A DNA stretch of 64,000 nt from JAVBLU01 sp031553225 (GTDB lineage Bacteria > Bacillota > Clostridia > Christensenellales > UBA1750), in the NCBI GenBank assembly GCA_031553225.1, contig JAVBLU010000013.1:1-64000 (forward strand), in the 5' to 3' direction. This document shows, in pieces, positions 57,543 to 64,000 of this stretch (positions are counted from its first letter, which is position 1; every line of letters begins with the position of its first letter). A program made the translations under genes and the position numbers. The notes under the pieces are model-generated. The model was given only the letters and a program-made list of their open reading frames with translations, did no database searches and was not told where the DNA came from.

Positions 57543-59105
57543 TCAGCGCGCGGCGTACCAGGCGTTGTAGGCGTCGATCGTCTCCTGACCGCCCGCGGCC
57601 AGGTACTTGGTGACGAATTCGTCGAACTTTTCAATGCCCCACACGCCTGTGATGATCTTCACGGTGTATTCGTTGTCCAGATCCTTCAGCGTCGCGGATT
57701 TTTCGGTGACGACCGGGATGGGCGGCGCGTAGTTGACGATGTTGTCCAGCCCGTTCACGGCCATCATTGGCTCGTAGTACGGCGCAAAGCCCTTCAGCTT
57801 ATAGCGGTTGTTAAAGTTTTCCTGGCTGTCCCACATGTTGTAGTAGATGCGGAAGCGGATCTGCTCGGCTTTCTCGGTCTGCACGATCAGGCCGTTCGCG
57901 TCCACGGTGTAGTGCTCGCCCTTCCATCCGTAGGAGATGACGTTGAGCACGTCCGGGTTGATCGTTTTATCCAGGAAGTCCACGGCCTCCTTGTTCTTTT
58001 TTGACTGGAGCGGGAAGAGGAAGTACACGCGCACCGGCCCGTTCATCACCATCTTCGTCTCGCCGCCTGCGCGGTCCTTGGGCGGGGCAATCACCTGCCA
58101 GTTGATGTCCGGATTGAGCTTGGCGGCGGATTCCACCGCAACCTTCATATCCGCCCAGCCGTAAGTGGACATGCCGCCGCGGCCGTTGGAGAGTTTCTCG
58201 GTAATATTGGCGCCTTTGTTCACGGCGAATTCCTTGTCGATGAGCCCCTCTTTGAAGAGCATAGCCACGTACTGAAGGTAGTCGCGCCGGTTCTGCGAGA
58301 CGGCGGTCGGCTCAAGCTTTCCGTCCTTGATCATGTAGGGCACGGCCACCTGGAAGGCCACCTGGAAAGCGCCGAGGTTGTTTGTGTCCTGACCGGCCAC
58401 GTAGGGGATGACGTTGTCGCCCAGCTTCCCGTCGCGGAACGCCTTGAGCATGGCGGTGTAGTCGTCAATCGTCGTGGGCGTGGACAGCCCCAGCTTGGCC
58501 AGCCAGTCCGCGCGCACGATGGGCGCGTTGGTGGCGTGCTGGTTTTGCGGCACGGGAACGGCGTAGATTTTGCCGTCCAGGCGCACGGCGTTCCAGGTGC
58601 CCTCCGGCACCACCTTGGAGATGTAGGACGTGGCGGGAATGAGCTGATCCAGCTCGGCGATCAGCCCTTGCGACGCATAGTCGTTAAAGAGGGCTTTGTC
58701 GCCCGAATAGATGACGTCCGGCGGATCGCCCGAGGTCATCATGATGTTGAGCGCCTCGCGCGCCTGGTCCTTAGGGGCGATGATCCAGTTCACGTCGTAG
58801 CCGGTCGCCTCTCGAATAAAGTTGATGATCACGTTGTTGTTCTCGTTCTCGCCTTTGAGGAATTCTTCCATGTTGTTGGGACCCCACACGTTCAACTTCA
58901 CTTGAGCTGCGGGCTTGGCGGGCGTAGCGGCCGGCGTTGCGGCTGGCGCGGCCGTTGCCGGTTTGGCGGTGGCGGCGGCCGGGGCGGCGGTGGCTGCCGC
59001 GGCGGTTTGCGCCGGGGCTGGCGTTGTGGCGGGGGCCGGCGTGCAGCTGACGAGCAGAATCGTCAGCGCCACGCAGAGCAGGGAGAGCATGGATTTCTTC
59101 TTCAT
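57543..59105 (-). CDS. Sugar ABC transporter substrate-binding lipoprotein (LplA-type), second system
   Basis: 520 residues. Lipobox LLVSC (Cys21) and an Ala/Pro/Thr linker (about 22-68), then the solute-binding fold (KLNVWGPNNMEEFL, PVPQNQHATNAPIVRADWLAKLG, GWADMKVAVESAAKLNPDINW). It is only distantly similar to the binding protein at 38748, so the ligand differs. Last gene of its operon, ending at a bidirectional terminator; an ATPase gene is again missing. Confidence 0.91.
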   Translation of the reverse strand: MKKKSMLSLLCVALTILLVSCTPAPATTPAPAQTAAAATAAPAAATAKPATAAPAATPAATPAKPAAQVKLNVWGPNNMEEFLKGENENNNVIINFIREATGYDVNWIIAPKDQAREALNIMMTSGDPPDVIYSGDKALFNDYASQGLIAELDQLIPATSYISKVVPEGTWNAVRLDGKIYAVPVPQNQHATNAPIVRADWLAKLGLSTPTTIDDYTAMLKAFRDGKLGDNVIPYVAGQDTNNLGAFQVAFQVAVPYMIKDGKLEPTAVSQNRRDYLQYVAMLFKEGLIDKEFAVNKGANITEKLSNGRGGMSTYGWADMKVAVESAAKLNPDINWQVIAPPKDRAGGETKMVMNGPVRVYFLFPLQSKKNKEAVDFLDKTINPDVLNVISYGWKGEHYTVDANGLIVQTEKAEQIRFRIYYNMWDSQENFNNRYKLKGFAPYYEPMMAVNGLDNIVNYAPPIPVVTEKSATLKDLDNEYTVKIITGVWGIEKFDEFVTKYLAAGGQETIDAYNAWYAAR

Positions 59106-59123
59106 GAGCGCTCCTCCTTAACG

Positions 59124-59996
59124 TTATTGTTTGACGGCGCCTACCGTCATGCCGGTGACGAAGTACCGCTGCAGGAAGGGGTACACGAGCAGGATGGGCA
59201 CAGTGGCCACGATGACCGTCGCACCGCGGATGGACTCCGTGTTGATGCCGATGAGCGATTCCCAGTCGCTCATGTTGATGTCGTTCGTGGCGGTGATCGC
59301 GTCGCGCAAAAACACTTGCAAAGGCTGCATGGAACGCTTGGTGATGTAGATAATGCCGGCGAAGTACGTGTTCCACAGCCCTACCGCCCCAAACAGCGCA
59401 ACGGTTGCGATGGAGGGCATGGCCAGGGGCGCTAGAATGCGCAGCATGATGGTGACGTTCCCCGCTCCGTCCAGCTTGGCGGATTCCTCCAGGCTGTCGG
59501 GAATCGTGTTGAAGTAGTTGCGCAGAAGGATCATGTTGAAGGCCGACACCAGCCCGGGGATGTAGAGCGCCTCCAGACGGTCGATGAGCCCGGCCGCCTT
59601 GACGATGAGGTACGTGGGGATGAGCCCGCCCCCAAACAGCATGGTGAATACATACAGAAACTGGATAAAACTGCGGCCCACCAGAAACTTGCGCGATACG
59701 GCATAGCTCACGCACACTGTCATGGCGGTGTTGAGCAGGGTGCCGACGACGGTGATGTAGATCGTGTTGCGCATGGCGCTCCATAGCCGCTGAGAGCCGA
59801 GCAGGTACCGGTACGCCCCCGTGGTGAACCCCATGGGCCACAGCCAGATCCTGCCCGCCACAACGAACTGTTCGCCGGAGAGGGATTTAGCGAGCACGTT
59901 CACAAAGGGAAAGAGGCAGATGACGCCGATGAGACCCAGGATGAGCGCGTCCAGCGCCTGAAAAATACGGTCGCCGCGCGTTATGACGGTGGGCAT
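59124..59996 (-). CDS. Sugar ABC transporter permease (YtcP/LplC-type), second system
   Basis: 290 residues, six membrane helices. EAA loop EESAKLDGAGNVTIMLRILAPLA. The C-terminus VYPFLQRYFVTGMTVGAVKQ is the YtcP signature. It is 15 bases after the LplB-type gene and 18 before the binding protein gene. Confidence 0.92.
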   Translation of the reverse strand: MPTVITRGDRIFQALDALILGLIGVICLFPFVNVLAKSLSGEQFVVAGRIWLWPMGFTTGAYRYLLGSQRLWSAMRNTIYITVVGTLLNTAMTVCVSYAVSRKFLVGRSFIQFLYVFTMLFGGGLIPTYLIVKAAGLIDRLEALYIPGLVSAFNMILLRNYFNTIPDSLEESAKLDGAGNVTIMLRILAPLAMPSIATVALFGAVGLWNTYFAGIIYITKRSMQPLQVFLRDAITATNDINMSDWESLIGINTESIRGATVIVATVPILLVYPFLQRYFVTGMTVGAVKQ

Positions 59997-60011
59997 GCTC
60001 TCCCTCCCTTC

Positions 60012-60953
60012 CTAAAACAAGCTGCGCTCGCCCAGGCGGCGGCTCACCGCGTCGCCCGACATGAGCAAGATGAAACCCACAACCGACGTAAACAGGCCGA
60101 CTGCGGCCGAATAGGAGTACTTCATCTGCCCAAGCCCCACGCGGTAGGTGTAAGTGGCCAGCACGTCGCCCACATCATACACCATTGGGTTATAGAGCAT
60201 GAGCACCTGCTCCATGTCCGTTGAGAGTGCGGCGGACAGACGCATCATCAGAATGAACACGATGGTGGGACGGATGGAAGGCAGCGTCACGTGCCAGATG
60301 CGGCCGACGCGCGAGGCTCCGTCCACCACCGCCGCCTCGTACAGCTCGCTCTCCACGGCCATGATGGCCGACAGGTACACGATGGAGCCCCAGCCGGAGT
60401 TTTTCCACCCGTCGGATACGACGAGCAGCGTGCGAAAATATCTGCTCTCGGACAACCACACCCTGGTGGGCAGGTGAAGCGCTTTCATCACGGTGTTCAC
60501 CACGCCCACGTCGGACAGAAGGTTCATGAAGATGGCCGCGATGACCACCCAGGACAAAAAGTGCGGAAGGTATGTCAGTGTTTGGATTCCCTTTTTGAAG
60601 CGGCCGAGGGTGGACTCCGAGATGAGCAGCGCCATAAGGATGGGGATGGGAAACTGCCACACCAGGCGGTATACGTTGATGAGGAGCGTGTTGCGGAACA
60701 CGCGCAGGAAATCCTGCGAGGACAGAAGCGCGCGGAAGTGCTTAAGGCCCACCCAGTCGCTTCCCGCAATACCCTTAATGAGATTGTAGTCCTTAAAGGC
60801 GATCTGGATGCCATATATGGGCAGATAGCGGAACACGATGAGCACGGCGAGCGCAGGCAGAATGATCAGGTACAGATCCCATCCCTGCAGCACGCGCTTC
60901 CACATGGGCCGGCTGTGCGCACGCAGCCGGGCCGAGGGCGGCGTATGGAGCAA
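60012..60953 (-). CDS. Sugar ABC transporter permease (LplB-type), second system
   Basis: 313 residues from TTG 60953, seven bases after AAGGAGG; the long upstream extension overlaps the QueG-like gene and is rejected. A short N-terminal arm precedes LYLIILPALAVLIVFRYLPIYG and IQIAFKDYNLI. EAA loop ESELYEAAVVDGASRVGRIWHVT. Six helices in all. It lies 32 bases after the tandem QueG-like gene, in the same unit. Confidence 0.92.
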   Translation of the reverse strand: MLHTPPSARLRAHSRPMWKRVLQGWDLYLIILPALAVLIVFRYLPIYGIQIAFKDYNLIKGIAGSDWVGLKHFRALLSSQDFLRVFRNTLLINVYRLVWQFPIPILMALLISESTLGRFKKGIQTLTYLPHFLSWVVIAAIFMNLLSDVGVVNTVMKALHLPTRVWLSESRYFRTLLVVSDGWKNSGWGSIVYLSAIMAVESELYEAAVVDGASRVGRIWHVTLPSIRPTIVFILMMRLSAALSTDMEQVLMLYNPMVYDVGDVLATYTYRVGLGQMKYSYSAAVGLFTSVVGFILLMSGDAVSRRLGERSLF

Positions 60954-60985
60954 GAGCGCACCTCCTTCCCTGTCGCGCCCCAGCA

Positions 60986-63223
60986 TCACTTGCCCCGCGC
61001 GAGCGGGCAGTCGATCACGCAGCGCTCCGTGATCACCGGCCGGTGCTTCAGCACCACATCCGTCTGCGGCAGGGCCCGGGCAAGCTCCGCTGCGGTGATG
61101 ATGTCCGGCGCGGGCACGTCCGTGTCGGAACCGATGTAGGCGTAGCCTTCCTGGCCGCACAGCGCATATCGGGAAGACCATGCGCAGCGGTTGGCGTCCA
61201 CGGGCATGTATTCGGCCGTTTGGCCGCCAAAGTCCACGGCCTTGGGCGCGCAGCACAGCGCGCCGGTCGGACAGGCGCCAACGCACGCTTTACAGGCGAG
61301 GCAGCCTGGGTCAAACAGGTTCAGCGGCGAGACGGGCAGCTCTGCGTCCGTCACGATGGCGATGTAGCGACGGTTGGGCCCTTCAGCCTTATTATGTACC
61401 ATGCCGGAATACAGGGGCGTGCCGAGGCCGGCACATACGGCCTCCACGGCGTTGGCCGTGTGCCCGCTGAACGGGCCGCGCGGGGAGCATACCTCATCGC
61501 CCAGGCCGGAGAGGTCGTAGGCGTACACGGCCTTCATGCCGCGGCCCTGCAGCCAGGAAACAACGCCGTACCCCAGATGCGCGATGAGCCGGTTGACGGC
61601 GTACTGCACGAACACGTACGGCCCAACGGCCTCAGCCGGCGGCTGAAGAGCGCGGCTGACGGGTGCCTGAGGATACTTGACGCCCAGTACGAGCACGCAT
61701 TTGGCCGATGGCAACACGTCCTGCGGGCCGCGTATGTCGCGTTTGCGCGGCGTCACCTCCGGATCGAAGGGCGTAAAGGAGGGATTCTTATCGCGCACGC
61801 TGAGCAGCGTCTCGTCCGAGCGCAGCGCGGCGATTTGGTCGATGGCGTTTTGCAGGCGGGCAACGTCCGTCACGCCGATAGCGTCCGCGCCCATCTCCTT
61901 GGCAAACGCGAACAACCGCGCGGGCAAATCGTCGGGTTTCTCGCCGGTCAGAAGGTTTGCGTATACGGCGGCGGGGAAATCGGCCGAGGAAAGCACGAGC
62001 TCGGCCTGGAGCGTCCCTTCAACGCCCAGCCCCTTCAGCAGAGCGTCGGAGGCATACTCATGCTTGGGCATCACGGAGTATCCGGCCCGCTCCACCACGC
62101 CGCAGATGTCCAGCGAAGCGTACTCCACGTTAAAGCGCGCGGTTTGATCGTACTGGCGTTTTAAATGTGCGGCGGTTTCCGGCAGCTGGTAGCGGGCCAG
62201 CAGCAGCACGCCCGTCCTTGCATCGGGCATGGTGGCCTTCATGTCGAAACCGGCGGCCTTTAGCTGCGCGTCCGTCAGGAAGCGCACCTCGTCGATCTGG
62301 TTGGCTACGGCCTTTTGAACCATCATATCGGTAAGCGCGCGGTTCACGCCGCCCTGCGGCAAGGTAAGGCGCTTGCGGCGGTGCACCTTGCAGTAGGCGG
62401 GGTCGTCGTAGCGCAGGTGCTTGGGCAGGCACACCTTCAGGCACACGCCCATCTCGCCGCCGCGCTTGCCGTGCTTGCGTATGTTGTCCAGGATGATCTC
62501 CTCGGTGACCACGTCCGGAATCGGCAGGTCCAGATCCACATCGAAGTGCTCGCCCCAGGCGCAGCGCCACAGGCTTTTTCCTGCAAACTTATGGTCCTTG
62601 CCATCGATGACCACGTTGTTTACCGGGCCAAGCTGCTTGCTGTAGGCCTGCGTGGGGCAGGCGCGGATGCACGCGCCGCACATATCGCACAGTTTTTCGC
62701 CGCTGTAAAGGGGGGTGGGCGCCAGCTCCGCCTCGGTAATCACCGTGACGAAGCGGTTGCGCGCGCCAAACTCCGGCGTCATGCACAGCCCGTTCCAACC
62801 AAGCTCGCCAAGGCCCGCCGCCACGGCCGCATAGATGTGGCTGATGTCCGGCGCGAAGACGGCGTTGAGGTCCTTATAGGCGCGGTAGCGCCAGATATTG
62901 CTGGAGGCGATGGGCACGGCCGGATAGCCGGTGTCCTCCAGCATGCGCGCCATGCGGAAGGAGAGGATGTCCAGCTTGTTGTTCATGGTGTTCTGGATGC
63001 GATAGGCTCCCATCTTCTGGGAGTGCTCCTCGCCGCACAGCTCGATAACCGCGTCCGGGTGATGGATGGCCATGACGATGACGGACTTGGCCGTCGGCAG
63101 CAGGCCCTTCGGGCTCATCTTAAGCGGCGCGTTGTCGAAGCGTTCCACGTTGGCGATGCCGACCAGATCGGCGCCCATGGCCAGGGCAAACGCCTTCACC
63201 TTGGATGTGAGCAGTTGATCCAT
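60986..63223 (-). CDS. Tandem-duplicated QueG-like 4Fe-4S protein
   Basis: 745 residues behind AAGGGGGAG. It has two homologous modules, about 1-370 and 430-745. Each has an N-terminal domain of the epoxyqueuosine reductase (QueG)/reductive dehalogenase-like type (GLLPTAKSVIVMAIHHP; DVLPSAKCVLVLGVKYP). Each then has a ferredoxin motif: C179-C182-C185-C189P and C641-C644-C647-C651P. Further cysteines (C221, C261, C265, C278) can complete a second cluster in module 1. True QueG is one module of about 380 residues and uses cobalamin. The modules have diverged, so one may be structural. Position ahead of a sugar importer argues against simple tRNA modification; the substrate is unknown. Confidence 0.8.
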   Translation of the reverse strand: MDQLLTSKVKAFALAMGADLVGIANVERFDNAPLKMSPKGLLPTAKSVIVMAIHHPDAVIELCGEEHSQKMGAYRIQNTMNNKLDILSFRMARMLEDTGYPAVPIASSNIWRYRAYKDLNAVFAPDISHIYAAVAAGLGELGWNGLCMTPEFGARNRFVTVITEAELAPTPLYSGEKLCDMCGACIRACPTQAYSKQLGPVNNVVIDGKDHKFAGKSLWRCAWGEHFDVDLDLPIPDVVTEEIILDNIRKHGKRGGEMGVCLKVCLPKHLRYDDPAYCKVHRRKRLTLPQGGVNRALTDMMVQKAVANQIDEVRFLTDAQLKAAGFDMKATMPDARTGVLLLARYQLPETAAHLKRQYDQTARFNVEYASLDICGVVERAGYSVMPKHEYASDALLKGLGVEGTLQAELVLSSADFPAAVYANLLTGEKPDDLPARLFAFAKEMGADAIGVTDVARLQNAIDQIAALRSDETLLSVRDKNPSFTPFDPEVTPRKRDIRGPQDVLPSAKCVLVLGVKYPQAPVSRALQPPAEAVGPYVFVQYAVNRLIAHLGYGVVSWLQGRGMKAVYAYDLSGLGDEVCSPRGPFSGHTANAVEAVCAGLGTPLYSGMVHNKAEGPNRRYIAIVTDAELPVSPLNLFDPGCLACKACVGACPTGALCCAPKAVDFGGQTAEYMPVDANRCAWSSRYALCGQEGYAYIGSDTDVPAPDIITAAELARALPQTDVVLKHRPVITERCVIDCPLARGK

Positions 63224-63362
63224 ATCCGTTTCTCCCCCTTACACCTATATAAGTCTTTATCATTATAATCTTTGCCAAAAAAAGAGAAAACACCATGAAA
63301 CGATGGTGATACCCCCACAAAACAATGATGTGGAATTTGGACAAGAAGGCAAATTCGTCATG

Positions 63363-63418
63363 AAAAAGCGACAGGAATCCCCGTCGCTTACAGAATCGCC
63401 CGGCAATCGGCTTGCCGG
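63363..63418 (-). terminator. Double hairpin terminating the right-edge kinase gene
   Basis: Directly after the stop, CCGGCAA pairs with TTGCCGG (63418-63400 on the minus strand). A second hairpin AAGCGAC/GTCGCTT (63389-63366) follows and ends in TTTTTC, which should stop transcription before the QueG-like gene. Confidence 0.75.
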
Positions 63419-64000
63419 TTAGTTGATGGGAATGGCGATGTGCGCCGTGGTGCCCTCGCCCGGGGCAGACGTGTAGTCAAGCGCTCCGCGCTCGCCATAG
63501 AACAGGCGGATGCGGCGTTGCACGTTGTACACGCCGTACCCGCCGTGTTTTTCCGCCAGGTTGCCCAGCGCGGCGGACGTCATGCCCACGCCGTCGTCGC
63601 GTACGGTGATGTGCAGCATGCCATTCTCGCTGCGCATGCACAGATCCACGTTGCCTCGGCGGGAAGGCTTCTGGCGGATGCCGTGCTGAATGGCGTTCTC
63701 CACGAGAGGCTGCAGCAGCATCTTGAGGATGACCGCAGCGTGCAGGTGGTCGGGCGCGTCCACGTGCAGCTCAATGCTGTCGCCGTAACAGTAGTTAAGC
63801 AGCTGCACGTAGTTGCGCACATGCTCCAGTTCCTCCGCCACGGTATGCTCCTGGCGGCCGCCCGAGAGCGACAGGCGGAAGTAGCGCGACAGGGCGGCCA
63901 CCACGTCCACAACGCCGTGCGCGTTCTCTCGCTTGGCCATCCACTTGATGTTGTCCAGGGTATTGTATAAAAAGTGTGGATTGATCTGCGCATCCAGCGC
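63419..64000 (-). CDS. YesM-type sensor histidine kinase, C-terminal part (start off the right edge)
   Basis: 194 codons are inside the window, entering at 64000 in the H-box (ALDAQINPHFLYNTLDNIKW). The GHKL ATPase follows with LLQPLVENAIQHGIRQK (N-box), VRDDGVGM (G1) and GGYGVYNVQRRIRLFYG (G2). The sensor and membrane segments lie beyond the window. The in-frame ATG at 63940 is not the start, since it would remove the phosphoacceptor His. By analogy with the system at 35.5-38.6 kb it should control the adjacent importer operon; its regulator is not in view. Confidence 0.9.
   Translation of the reverse strand, partial: ALDAQINPHFLYNTLDNIKWMAKRENAHGVVDVVAALSRYFRLSLSGGRQEHTVAEELEHVRNYVQLLNYCYGDSIELHVDAPDHLHAAVILKMLLQPLVENAIQHGIRQKPSRRGNVDLCMRSENGMLHITVRDDGVGMTSAALGNLAEKHGGYGVYNVQRRIRLFYGERGALDYTSAPGEGTTAHIAIPIN

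Noticed and set aside
1..64000. CRISPR arrays, insertion sequences, prophage genes, integrases, tRNA and rRNA genes
   Set aside because: No regularly spaced repeats, transposase or phage motifs, and no cloverleaf or rRNA-like sequence were recognised. No sign of an integrated mobile element was found.

Overview
The window is GC-rich and densely coded. It looks like a chromosomal segment of a spore-forming, high-GC member of the Clostridia. Supporting marks are a spoIVFA-spoIVFB pair followed by gerM, a GGGtGRT/Fe-S scaffold pair, two LplA/LplB/YtcP-type sugar ABC transporters with YesM/YesN two-component genes, near-consensus sigma-A promoters, and AGGAGG-type ribosome sites with frequent TTG/GTG starts. 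The lineage is inferred from gene content only; no rRNA or tRNA gene was seen.

Layout. 1-2.2 kb: a truncated YdeI-type gene with a cysteine-rich N-terminal extension, a quinone-reductase-like flavoprotein, and a decayed DUF1232 gene. 2.4-11.1 kb: a signalling island. Three paralogous GHKL sensor kinases (one divergent, one apparently catalytically dead) are followed by a chemoreceptor with an extracellular CZB-type zinc site and a double PAS/HD-GYP protein whose second HD-GYP has lost its metal motif. 11.2-14.8 kb: an extended SDR, a YmaF-like protein, and a lipoprotein gene coupled to a frameshifted radical SAM/SPASM gene. 14.9-19.9 kb: a tightly overlapping run of GNAT, AlkZ-like, CorA, AviRa-like, GNAT and AAC(6')-like genes, then a histidine phosphatase. 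20-24 kb: GGGtGRT protein with a NifU-like scaffold, and an acyl-CoA synthetase with an XRE-cupin regulator.

24.2-27.1 kb: sporulation genes spoIVFA, spoIVFB and gerM, each transcription unit preceded by a sigma-E-like promoter of the same form. 27.2-30.1 kb: DUF3626 protein, iron-sulfur-flavoprotein-like reductase, phosphofructokinase. 30.2-35.4 kb: a five-gene sugar operon (three Gfo/Idh/MocA dehydrogenases, one sugar isomerase/epimerase, one iron alcohol dehydrogenase). 35.5-45.9 kb: YesN/YesM, a complete LplABC-type importer, a natural fusion of a sugar isomerase/epimerase with a Gfo/Idh/MocA dehydrogenase, and a divergent cytosolic glycosidase-like protein. 46-52.8 kb: a gyrase/topoisomerase IV-like pair and a short alanyl-tRNA synthetase. 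53-57.4 kb: two tandem WG-repeat proteins and a PstS-like lipoprotein. 57.5-64 kb: a second LplABC-type importer co-transcribed with a tandem-duplicated QueG-like iron-sulfur protein, and a YesM-type kinase running off the right edge.

The most distinctive biology is (i) the isomerase-dehydrogenase fusion inside a sugar-import operon, close to an operon carrying the same two families as separate genes, which suggests oxidation/elimination-type glycoside processing; (ii) the three-kinase set with partial loss of kinase motifs; (iii) the tandem QueG-like protein tied to a sugar importer; and (iv) the coupled lipoprotein/radical-SAM unit.
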